From Lyngbya sp. CCAP 1446/10 (GTDB taxonomy: Bacteria; Cyanobacteriota; Cyanobacteriia; Cyanobacteriales; Microcoleaceae), in NCBI RefSeq assembly GCF_026130175.1, contig NZ_JAIGNI010000011.1, forward strand, positions 1 through 64,000: DNA of 64,000 nucleotides, written 5' to 3'. Under the pieces are notes generated by a model. The model did not search any database, was not told the origin of the DNA, and was given only the letters and a program-made list of their open reading frames with translations. Below are positions 53,611 to 61,214 of this stretch, piece after piece (within the stretch, counting starts at the first letter, position 1; each line of letters opens with the position of its first letter). The translations under genes were made by a program, and so were the position numbers.

Positions 53611-55767
53611 TTAATTCCGCACAGACCACGATCGCACTTTACCCAAAGTAACCGGCATCACATCTATCACGTCAATTGTATAGCGGTAAACTTTCTTAGC
53701 TCGACTGCTATTTTCAGAATCAAAAAACTTCAATTTCACATCCCAACAGTCGCTATTCAGGCGGCAGAACGGGCTTTTTTCCACTTCGATGCTATCGAGT
53801 TCCATGCCTCTAGCAACGGCCTCGGCAAAGGTAGAAGCAGCTTGGAAAGCATTTGTCGCAGCGAAATTGAGAGCCCGATCGCGCGCAGTTTTCCCTAAGT
53901 TCCGCAAGTCGAAATAAATGCGGTGCAGGAAACTAACCAAAGAACGCCGTACCGCTTCCTCGCTCACATCACCCATTCCATCCCGCAGAGTCTCCAAAGC
54001 CGCACTTACGAGGCTATTAACAGACCAGCCATACATTCCCCGCGTCACTCGCGGTTCAATCACCGGCACCAATTCCCCAGAAAACAGTTCAACCGTGCCA
54101 CCGCTGAGCCTTCCCGGGAGGCTCATCCGCTCGATGTAATCTTCGCTTTCTTGTGCAATCAACTGTGCTGCTAGCAATTGTATGAGGCCTTCGTACACAT
54201 CCGCCCCAAACGACCCTTTCGGTTCAATGGCGTAAACCGGCGTTAATTCCTGATTCAGCGTCCAAATTAAAGCCTTTGCTTCCGATGGGTTTTGTTCCAG
54301 ATAGTTCGCCATTTGGCGCGCATCGTAGGGGTTGGCGGGAACCGTCACGCCCTCAATTTCCACAGCCGGCATCAATTGTTTGAACGTATCGCGCCTCGCC
54401 TCGGTGCCGAAGTCGTAGCCCAAAGTTCCCAGGGCATAAACCAGCTTTGACGGAAGGCTCGCAGTGACGCCTGTTGTAGGTGTGTTGGGCGTGGTTGGAA
54501 TTTCTGAGGAAGAGATTTCGCCGCCCCTATGCGAAGCTGCGATCGAACCTAACTCCCCATGACGAGGGAAGGCGGAAGTCACTGCACCCAAGAGCACGGG
54601 AGTTAGCGCACTCTCATCTATGATTGCTTCCCTCTCATCGGAATACAGCAATTGGGAGAAAGGTTCTGCACTAGCTGCAAGTTGAATTGGACTGAATGTC
54701 GAAGGCGCAACAGCCGCCAGCAGTTCCCCTGTCAGCAAGCGAACCGCACCGGGAATATTCAGTGTCCCCCGCAAGCAGCGCTCCGGTTCTTCCACTTCTT
54801 CAGGATCGCAGGGAATGGCGCTGTTTAAAATGGCAGCGCGAACCGCTTCAGCATTTGGCTTTTCGCCCCGCTGCAATTGCAAGCTCATTAACAAAGCAGA
54901 AAGGCCGGTAATAATCGGAGCCGCGCAACTGGTGCCTTTTTTCCGCGCCGGCTCGTCTGTTCCCGGTTGCGCCCCTAAGATATTTTCCCCAAATGTCATG
55001 ATGCCTTGCTCTTGGTACTTGCCACCCCAGTTGCTAAATTTAAACGGGATGCCGTCATCCCGCAGTGCGCCCACTGTGAGGACGTTTGGCAACACGGCGG
55101 GGACGCACCAGCACTCGCCTTTGTCGTTACCCCCCGGCGCGACAACCAAGATGCCGTTATCTTGACATTGCTTGACAGCGCGGCCAATTAGTTCGTGGGC
55201 GAGGCCGCTTTGGGTGGGGTGGCAGGCGGCGCAGTGGATGATATTTGCTCCTTGTGCCATTGCCCAATTGAACGCGCGGGCGAGGTTGAGGGGGGAGATG
55301 AATTCGCTGCCTTCGCCGTTAATGTCGATCGGAATATTGATAGCGGTGCAGCCAGGAGCCATGCCTGGGGCGGGGGAACCGTGCTGGCCGATAATGGTGC
55401 TGGCAATGTGGGTGGCGTGGAAGTCACATTCGAGGCGGCCGAGGATGGGTTTGGGGATGGTTTCTTTTAGGGCTTCAATTTCTGCTTTTAAGGCTTCTTC
55501 TTCGGCGTCTGTTTCTTCTTCACTTTTTTTTATATCGGCCTTTTCTTTTTGTAGGGCTAGGATTTTCCACCATTGCTCTAGATAGGCGGGTTCGATGGGT
55601 TCCGGTTCTTCCTGCCAGTAGGGGCGTAGTTGGCTGAAGTTTGCTCCTTGGAAGCAGGCGCGGGCCATGTCGGCGGAACCGTCGAGCACAGCGATTTTGA
55701 TGCGGGGGTCGCCTAGAGTATGCGACCAAAGTTCGGGAAGACCGGGAATCGTTATCAGGTCAGGCAT
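53611..55767 (-). CDS. cyanobactin macrocyclase/protease, PatG type
   Basis: A 718-residue subtilisin-like (S8) enzyme. The triad is Asp29 (AVLDGSAD), His117 (FHATHIAS) and Ser280 (KKGTSCAAP), with oxyanion Asn214. Between Asp29 and His117 lies an extra, mostly charged helical segment of about 55 residues (about 50-108). That is where PatG macrocyclases carry capping helices that shield the acyl-enzyme from water. The PatA-like enzyme at 61215 lacks it. The C-terminal 270 residues (YALGTLGYDFGTEARRDTFK onward) are the domain shared by PatA and PatG. There is no N-terminal nitroreductase-type oxidase domain. Predicted to cut before FAGxxAE and cyclise the core. It is the last gene of the cluster. 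Confidence 0.92.
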   Translation of the reverse strand: MPDLITIPGLPELWSHTLGDPRIKIAVLDGSADMARACFQGANFSQLRPYWQEEPEPIEPAYLEQWWKILALQKEKADIKKSEEETDAEEEALKAEIEALKETIPKPILGRLECDFHATHIASTIIGQHGSPAPGMAPGCTAINIPIDINGEGSEFISPLNLARAFNWAMAQGANIIHCAACHPTQSGLAHELIGRAVKQCQDNGILVVAPGGNDKGECWCVPAVLPNVLTVGALRDDGIPFKFSNWGGKYQEQGIMTFGENILGAQPGTDEPARKKGTSCAAPIITGLSALLMSLQLQRGEKPNAEAVRAAILNSAIPCDPEEVEEPERCLRGTLNIPGAVRLLTGELLAAVAPSTFSPIQLAASAEPFSQLLYSDEREAIIDESALTPVLLGAVTSAFPRHGELGSIAASHRGGEISSSEIPTTPNTPTTGVTASLPSKLVYALGTLGYDFGTEARRDTFKQLMPAVEIEGVTVPANPYDARQMANYLEQNPSEAKALIWTLNQELTPVYAIEPKGSFGADVYEGLIQLLAAQLIAQESEDYIERMSLPGRLSGGTVELFSGELVPVIEPRVTRGMYGWSVNSLVSAALETLRDGMGDVSEEAVRRSLVSFLHRIYFDLRNLGKTARDRALNFAATNAFQAASTFAEAVARGMELDSIEVEKSPFCRLNSDCWDVKLKFFDSENSSRAKKVYRYTIDVIDVMPVTLGKVRSWSVRN

Positions 55768-55883
55768 AGTGTAATTTGGGATTATTGTTTCGTTATGCGT
55801 AGGCTGTGTTAGCGACAGCGTAACGGATCGCTTTTAGATGATGACAAGAAATAAAACTAAATAGGAATTTAGATTTAAATATG

Positions 55884-56753
55884 TTAAATCAGGTAGTACA
55901 AATTCATTTTTTGAATTGTCCCTGCTAGTAATTCACTTTCTTGCAAAGCTACGCACATTTCCTTGACGGGTTGTTCTCGGTAATAGGCGTGGACTCTACG
56001 GGCAGTATCGTTAGCAGCAAAATAATTGAGAAAATCGTTGAAGTTTTCCAAGTAGTAATATACTACTTTTTCTGCATTTGCTTTGGATAAACCTACACAA
56101 ATTCGACTGCACGCAGGTAAAGGTTGTAAAGCTTGGGTTGACAAAACCTTGGCTAACCTTTGCTGAATATGAATTTGTTGAAACTCTTGCTTTTTAATAT
56201 AAAGATAAAGCTCAATGTTGCTGCCACCATTCAGGCTCAAATCAAAACCCAGATGTAAGCTATTACTTACCATTAGAGCTTGAATAGTTTCGTCTAATCC
56301 ACCGTTCAATGCTATAGCTACTTTTAGCTTTTCTGGATAGTCTTTAATCGTTAGCGCCAGCTTTAACTTTGATTCAGCTAATTCTCGTCGTACATCAACT
56401 CCCACCATGAATCCTGTCATTTTACTGAAGTCGAAGTCCTCGCCGAAAAATTGCTGAATTAAAGAATGATTTACTCGCACATCTGCACGCGCTTCTACTT
56501 TTTGGAAAAAGTTATAGACTGCGTTGAGTTGTTCGAGATTTTGGAGTTTAAAACCAATATCAAAGCGAGCAGGATAAAGTTTGTCTTGCTCGATTTTACA
56601 GGAAGATTCAAGTATACAATTTTCGGATGTTTTTTCAATTTGTTCGACAAAGTTCTCGAAAACATCAAGAGGGTAGAGATTCTCGACTTCAAAGACACGC
56701 TTATGGATGCCAATGTAGTAAAGTTTTTTGCTGTTTTCTAACAAGGTTGTCAT
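55884..56753 (-). CDS. cyanobactin prenyltransferase, LynF/TruF/PatF family
   Basis: A 289-residue member of the cyanobactin prenyltransferase family (ABBA barrel). Matching segments include [20 protein letters not shown] near residue 115, [19 protein letters not shown] near 134, and [13 protein letters not shown] at the C-terminus. Family members add a five-carbon isoprene to Tyr, Ser/Thr, Trp, His or Arg in the mature or core peptide. The specificity cannot be read here; both intact cores contain Arg and one contains Tyr. It lies between the precursors and the macrocyclase gene, with a 116-base gap to the latter. Confidence 0.93.
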   Translation of the reverse strand: MTTLLENSKKLYYIGIHKRVFEVENLYPLDVFENFVEQIEKTSENCILESSCKIEQDKLYPARFDIGFKLQNLEQLNAVYNFFQKVEARADVRVNHSLIQQFFGEDFDFSKMTGFMVGVDVRRELAESKLKLALTIKDYPEKLKVAIALNGGLDETIQALMVSNSLHLGFDLSLNGGSNIELYLYIKKQEFQQIHIQQRLAKVLSTQALQPLPACSRICVGLSKANAEKVVYYYLENFNDFLNYFAANDTARRVHAYYREQPVKEMCVALQESELLAGTIQKMNLYYLI

Positions 56754-56813
56754 TGTTTGCTAATATTTTAATGAGGAAGCTTTATCTGCCTTAATCAAGG
56801 TAACACAGAGTCA

Positions 56814-57285
56814 ATGCCAAGAAAACGCCGTCATTTAAAAACTGGATATTCTTACCATATCACCACCCGTTGCAACAACCGCGAGTTTAAATTAGGACGG
56901 CGCGAATGTCGGGAGGTGTTTCTCTATGCAATTAAGAAAGCGTTGGATAAATACAAGTTTATGAACGTTTAACTGATGACGGGTTAACTTTGTGGCATCC
57001 CGCTTTTCTCCGACTAGGGAACAGCTTAGAAGAATGTGCCAGAAAGTACAAAGGCTTTTGTTAGAAGTACAAACCCCAGGAGAAGAACCCAAGCAAGTGC
57101 CACTGGGGAAGTAAGCTACTCACTGGGGTTCATCTTTTCGATAAAGGTTCACCCAAAAAAGCCAAGTCCTGTTACGTAGCCCCCCCCCGTGCCTGGTATC
57201 GGAAGATGAAGAACTGACAAGGGTTATACGTCAATTCATCGCTGCCAATAAGCGCAATCATGAGGTAGAAACTGAGTTTTGACCT
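56814..57285 (+). pseudogene. broken Y1/RAYT-type transposase, copy 1
   Basis: An ATG at 56814 opens a 52-residue frame (PRKRRHLKTGYSYHITTRCNN and ECREVFLYAIKKALDKY), the N-terminus of a REP-associated (IS200-like) Y1 transposase, stopping at 56972. Downstream, eroded pieces of its C-terminus follow (EECARKYKGFC, KCHWGSKLL, then EDEELTRVIRQFIAANK ending at 57285). The middle is deleted. It is antisense to the cyanobactin precursor genes. Confidence 0.75.
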
Positions 57286-57315
57286 GTGTTGAGGTGAGTG
57301 ATGCTGTGGCAGTGA

Positions 57316-57459
57316 TTACTCGGCGTCGCCGCCCGCAAAAGGGAATCGAAAATCGAGGCCTTGGGCCTCAACAGTGCCACACGAAGAAGCAGAAGTGGTG
57401 GCAGTGGTGTCCCGTTGCACAGGGGCAGTTTGAATGGGGCGCAAAGATTTCTTCTTCAT
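57316..57459 (-). CDS. cyanobactin precursor peptide 1
   Basis: A 47-residue PatE-like precursor. The leader is MKKKSLRPIQTAPVQRD and so on, with a Ser/Ala-rich stretch. It ends in a recognition sequence GTVEAQ, the core GLDFRFP (residues 35-41) and a C-terminal recognition FAGGDAE. In known cyanobactins a protease cuts after the xEA(S/Q)-type sequence, and the macrocyclase removes FAGxxAE while closing the core after Pro. The core has no Cys, Ser or Thr, so no azoline is expected, but Arg is present. AAGGAGA lies 5 bases before the ATG, and a private promoter is at 57584-57611. Confidence 0.92.
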   Translation of the reverse strand: MKKKSLRPIQTAPVQRDTTATTSASSCGTVEAQGLDFRFPFAGGDAE

Positions 57460-57583
57460 ACAAGTCTCCTTGAATTTTGGGTAGATTTTCCGACGGCTGA
57501 GCGTCACCTTTGGCTTTACTTTTCGCGCTCTTCGAGTGCGGATAGTTTTCGCGTGGCAACTCTCACCGACTTTTCTATTAATT

Positions 57584-57611
57584 AGATTAACACTTTATCG
57601 AAAGTTGTCAA
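57584..57611 (-). promoter_or_regulatory. promoter of precursor gene 1
   Basis: On the minus strand TTGACA (57606-57611), 16-base spacer, TAATCT (57584-57589). The same arrangement precedes each of the other two precursors. Confidence 0.6.
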
Positions 57612-57779
57612 GCTTTTTTCAGTATTTTTTTTCAGTATTTCTTATTTAATTTTTCGCAGTAAATAGCGCCCGGTTTCAAGAGCCACCCAGCCTCAAAAGC
57701 CGAAATTATGTTGATAAATTGCCGGGAAATGGAAGAGGGGGAAATGGAAGAGCGATGCCCTTGATTCTCTCAAGCAGCT

Positions 57780-58037
57780 TTTAGTAAGAATTGGCTTGAG
57801 GTTTTTGCCAGAAGTACAAACCCAAGCAGAAGAACCCAACCAAGTGCCACTGGGGTAGCAAGCTACTCGGCAGGGTTCATCTTGAGGATAAAGGTTCAAC
57901 TACTCACCCCAAAAAATCCAACTCCTGTTTCGTACCACCCCCGTGCCAGGTATCGGAAGACGAAGAACTAACAAGGGTTGTACGTCAATTCATCGCTGCC
58001 AATAGAGCGCCAAAGGAGGTAGAAACTGAGTTTTGAC
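57780..58037 (+). pseudogene. broken Y1/RAYT-type transposase, copy 2
   Basis: Only the C-terminal part remains: GFCQKYKPKQKNPTKCHWGS around 57810-57868, then EDEELTRVVRQFIAANR ending TEF-stop at 58037. This duplicated transposase end lies antisense to precursor 2. Confidence 0.7.
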
Positions 58038-58069
58038 ATTTTTTGAGGTGAGTGATACTGTGGAAGTGA

Positions 58070-58219
58070 TTACTCCGCGTCGTCGCCAGCAAAAGGATAC
58101 ATTGCTGTGGACTCTCGTAATGTGGAGGCCGCCAGGCCGACATGGCTACTAGCTGAAGTGGCAGTGGTGTCCCGTTGCACAGGTGCAGTTTGAATGGGGC
58201 GCAAAGATTTCTTCTTCAT
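58070..58219 (-). CDS. cyanobactin precursor peptide 2
   Basis: A 49-residue precursor with the same leader as precursor 1, a recognition sequence GLAAS, the predicted core TLRESTAMYP (residues 33-42) and the canonical C-terminal FAGDDAE. The core ends in Pro, as macrocyclases require. It contains Tyr, Thr, Ser and Arg that could be prenylated, and no Cys. The ATG was placed by homology at 58219, not at the longer upstream frame (58360). A binding site and promoter (58341-58368) precede it. Confidence 0.93.
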   Translation of the reverse strand: MKKKSLRPIQTAPVQRDTTATSASSHVGLAASTLRESTAMYPFAGDDAE

Positions 58220-58340
58220 AATACAAGTCTCCTTGAATTTTGGGTAGATTTTCCGACGGCTGAGCGTCACCTTTGGCTTGACTTTTCCCTGTTTGGGTCT
58301 AGTTTTCGCGTGGCAACTCTCACCCACTTTTCTATTAATT

Positions 58341-58368
58341 AGAATAACACTTCGTCGCAAGTTGTCAA
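58341..58368 (-). promoter_or_regulatory. promoter of precursor gene 2
   Basis: TTGACA (58363-58368), 16-base spacer, TATTCT (58341-58346), read on the minus strand. This is the best -10 of the three copies. Confidence 0.6.
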
Positions 58369-58539
58369 GCTTTTTTCGAGAACTTTTTTCAGTATTTTTT
58401 TATTGAATTTTTCGCACTAAATAGCGCCCGGTTTCAAGAGCCACCCAGCCTCAAAAGCCGAAATTATGTTGATAAATTGCCAGGAAATGGAAGAGCGATC
58501 GCCCCTTTGTTATCCTTTGTTTATAGTAAGAATTTGGTC

Positions 58540-58644
58540 AAATTGAAGAGCGATCGGGGCTCGGAAAACTCAGCATTGACAGAGATTGTACGTCAATTCA
58601 TCGCTGCCAATAAGCGCAATCATGAGGTAGAAACTGAGTTTTGA
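58540..58644 (+). pseudogene. broken Y1/RAYT-type transposase, copy 3
   Basis: The shortest fragment, coding LTEIVRQFIAANKRNHEVET and ending TEF-stop at 58644. Only the last 30 or so residues remain. Confidence 0.6.
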
Positions 58645-58680
58645 CAACATTTTTTGAGGTGAGTGATACTGTGGAAGTGA

Positions 58681-58865
58681 TTACTCCGCCTCGTCGCCAG
58701 CAAAAGGATTTGGATCTAATATACTACAGGTGGTGGTTGTACAAAGAATATTTGGAGATTAGGTTGGTAAGAGGCCGCCAGGCCGTGGCTACTACTAGCT
58801 GAAGTGGCAGTGGTGTCCCGTTGCACAGGGGCAGTTTGAATGGGGCGCAAAGATTTCTTCTTCAT
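58681..58865 (-). pseudogene. cyanobactin precursor peptide 3, frameshifted
   Basis: The leader is intact (same MKKKSLRPIQ start at 58865, through SSSHGLAAS). The reading frame then runs into YQPNLQIFFVQPPPVVY and stops at 58716, with no C-terminal recognition sequence. The recognition sequence NPFAGDEAE-stop exists in another frame, ending at 58681, preceded by SPNILCTTTTCSILDP. A small insertion or deletion around 58770-58780 separates the two. As read, the product could not be cleaved or cyclised. A sequencing error is possible. Confidence 0.8.
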
Positions 58866-58983
58866 ACAAGTCTCCTTGAATTTTGGGTAGATTTTCCGAC
58901 GGCTGAGCGTCACCTTTGGCTTTACTTTTCCCTGTTTGGGTCTAGTTTTCGCGTGGCAACTCTCACCGACTTTTCTATTAACT

Positions 58984-59011
58984 AGATTAACACTTTATCG
59001 AAAGTTGTCAA
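58984..59011 (-). promoter_or_regulatory. promoter of precursor gene 3
   Basis: TTGACA (59006-59011), 16-base spacer, TAATCT (58984-58989) on the minus strand. Conserved although the gene is broken. Confidence 0.55.
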
Positions 59012-59183
59012 GCTTTTTTCAGGAACTTTTTTCAGTATTTTTTATTGAATTTTTCGCAGTAAATAGCGCCAGTTTTTAAGAGCCACCCAGCCTCAAAAGC
59101 CGAAATTATGTTGATAAATTGCCAGGAAATGGAAGAGCGATCGCCCCTATTTAAACTCAGAAACGATGCCTTCCAAAACCAAT

Positions 59184-60695
59184 TTATGACCAAATTCGGC
59201 CCCTGCGGAAAGGTACCTTTGGTCTATCAGCTTGCGCCTCAGACAACTTCTTCCACCAGTAACCGTAATCTTCCAATCCCGTCGAATTTAATAAACGCTC
59301 TTTCGCGTCTGGCGCGTCAATAATTGGCATGATTGACTGACCCCAAACTGCATCTCCGTAAATCTTGCCATTTTGAGGTTTTTTCGCCTTTTCTCGCGCC
59401 AAAGTCCCCGACCCTTCCGACAGCGACCAGTAGCCTACTAACCCCGCTTCATTTCCCTTTAAACGGTGAACTAACTTCGATTGAATTTCCTTAGCCGTCC
59501 GCACTTTATTCCACAGACGAACCTCAGAGATTTTACCATTAAATAAATAATCTCCGTAACCCGGTTGTTCTGTGTTCCCCGCACCAATGCGGAGGGGACG
59601 TTTAGTATTTGCTTTAAACTTGACATTCTCTTGCTTGCTTACTTCCTGTCCGTTGACATAAAAATGAGCCGTATCAGATTTTCCATCGTAAACCCCCGTC
59701 AAATGTACCCAAACATTAATCTCAACATTCGGCCCACTCAACACAGTCCAACTCGCTCCCACTTCGCCGCTTCCCAGCCAAAACTCCCATTTCCCAGCAG
59801 GAGTTGCGTAGAACAAATAGCCCTTGCAACCATTCACATCAGACCCATCCCGCGAAGTCAATACTGATCTGTATCCATCGCCTCCAATAAACATCACCCA
59901 CACCTCAACAGTGAACGTAGTGGGATTGATTTCCTTGGCATAATCAATATCAATCTTGTCATCAATGCCGTCAAAATTCAGCACTGTTTGCAAGCGTTCT
60001 TGCACAGCATTCGTATCCGTCATAGTAACTATCTCCTGTGTTTCAATTACTTCAGCGAGCACGGGAACCTCAGACAACTCCCAAGTTGCTCCGTGAATTG
60101 TCCCGTGATTCGCATTTTGAGTCTTGTCGCAAACTGTATTGGCGGTACCTTCATTGAAAGGCCAATAGCCGGCCAGTCCCGGTTCATTTCCTGCCAAACA
60201 GCGAGACATATCCGCTTGAAGTTCTGCCTGACTGCGGCATTTATTCCAAATTCTAATTTCCGAAAGTTGACCCTTCCAACACTCTGCACCTTGAGGATTT
60301 TTCGTGCCAATGAACCAACTTATGCTGCTAGATTTTTTCCGGCGTTTGCCATCCAAAGTCTGCACGAGTTCACCATTTACATAAAAGTGCAGCTTGCTGT
60401 TAGCTTCAAATACTAGCGCTAGATGAAACCAAGTGCCTGCTACAAACTTAGCTGAGGTAGTGTTGTAATTTTTCCTCTTATAAACCGTGAACCGAAGCTG
60501 GTTGTTAAATAAACCAAAACCCCAAGCAGGATGCTCCGAAAATACTCTTTGCACCCCCTTATTTGTTTTAGTTTTTACCCAAGCTTCTACGGTAAAGTTG
60601 TTGCCCAATTCGCAGGAAATATGGGGAATGGCAACATAACTGTCTACCCCGTCAAAGGTCAGAACTGGTCGGCTGTTCTTTAGGAGATTAGTCAT
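59184..60695 (-). CDS. two-LamG-domain protein with a PatC-like tail
   Basis: A 503-residue protein from ATG 60695 (a GTG lies one codon upstream). Two concanavalin-like LamG domains occupy about residues 10-215 and 235-450, each ending in a GxAGYWPFNEG-type motif. The final 32 residues (GLEDYGYWWKKLSEAQ and PFRRGRIWS) resemble the small PatC/TenC/TruC cyanobactin protein. That would make it a fusion of carbohydrate- or surface-binding domains with a cyanobactin accessory protein. PatC itself has no established function. There is no signal peptide. It lies between the PatB-like gene and the precursors. Confidence 0.85.
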   Translation of the reverse strand: MTNLLKNSRPVLTFDGVDSYVAIPHISCELGNNFTVEAWVKTKTNKGVQRVFSEHPAWGFGLFNNQLRFTVYKRKNYNTTSAKFVAGTWFHLALVFEANSKLHFYVNGELVQTLDGKRRKKSSSISWFIGTKNPQGAECWKGQLSEIRIWNKCRSQAELQADMSRCLAGNEPGLAGYWPFNEGTANTVCDKTQNANHGTIHGATWELSEVPVLAEVIETQEIVTMTDTNAVQERLQTVLNFDGIDDKIDIDYAKEINPTTFTVEVWVMFIGGDGYRSVLTSRDGSDVNGCKGYLFYATPAGKWEFWLGSGEVGASWTVLSGPNVEINVWVHLTGVYDGKSDTAHFYVNGQEVSKQENVKFKANTKRPLRIGAGNTEQPGYGDYLFNGKISEVRLWNKVRTAKEIQSKLVHRLKGNEAGLVGYWSLSEGSGTLAREKAKKPQNGKIYGDAVWGQSIMPIIDAPDAKERLLNSTGLEDYGYWWKKLSEAQADRPKVPFRRGRIWS

Positions 60696-60754
60696 CACTT
60701 TGATTCCTGCTGGCTTAAGAGTTTAGATATGAATTGGAGAAGGAGGCTAAGTTT

Positions 60755-60889
60755 CAATACGGTTCACTTAACATATTTATGCCCCGGAGATCCCCCTAAA
60801 TCCCCCTTAAGAAGGGGGACTTTGAGGGCATTCTTGTCCCCCCCTTTTTAAGGGGGGTTAGGGGGGATCGTCTTAAGTAAACCGTATTG
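60755..60889. mobile_element. MITE-like element with CAATACGGTT ends
   Basis: Inverted ends CAATACGGTTCACTTAA (60755-60771) and TTAAGTAAACCGTATTG (60873-60889), one mismatch over 17 bases. Inside is a palindromic CCCCCTTA/TAAGGGGG core shared with 47626-47704. It sits between two cluster genes. Confidence 0.65.
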
Positions 60890-60986
60890 GGCTAACGTAT
60901 TGGGCTAAGTTTCCCATTTCATATCTAAACTTTTTAGTTGAAAAATCAGCCGTTATTTTTGGCCGAAAAAATGACAAAAGTGGTTT

Positions 60987-61202
60987 TTACCGCCTGCCGC
61001 CCCAGCAGCCACAACCAGAAGTTTTAAGCTGCTGATAACTGCGGTAAGCAAAAGGTGCTGGGTCATTGTAATTTGCCCCGTGCATCAAATCGATGCGAAT
61101 GTCAACCAAATCTTCCGATCGACCGTTCACAACATCCACAGAGTGGTAGGGGTGAATGAGTTCCGGTCTTTTCACAGGTGCTGATAATTTCGGCAGCTTC
61201 AT
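60987..61202 (-). CDS. PatB-like small cyanobactin protein
   Basis: A 71-residue protein. VKRPELIHPYHSVDVVNGRS and IRIDLMHGANYNDPAPFAYR (about residues 10-56) fit my recollection of the PatB/AcyB/McaB small proteins of cyanobactin clusters. The last ten residues (SGCGCWGGRR) are Cys/Gly-rich. The function of PatB is unknown. It starts 12 bases after the PatA-type protease stop, so it is cotranscribed. The identity is moderately sure, supported mainly by position. Confidence 0.7.
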   Translation of the reverse strand: MKLPKLSAPVKRPELIHPYHSVDVVNGRSEDLVDIRIDLMHGANYNDPAPFAYRSYQQLKTSGCGCWGGRR

Positions 61203-61214
61203 AATATGTCCAAA

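Larger units (their letters stand above)
57460..59145. repeat. tandem repeat units carrying the precursor genes
   Basis: About 270 bases upstream of each precursor (57460-57735, 58220-58495, 58866-59145) are almost identical. Spacing between equivalent promoter positions is 757 and 643 bases. Each unit joins a precursor, its promoter and a 3' fragment of the Y1 transposase. Confidence 0.9.

Noticed and set aside
59108-59323. A 71-codon plus-strand frame after precursor 3
   Set aside because: It is repeat DNA plus antisense to the LamG gene end, with no binding site or family likeness.
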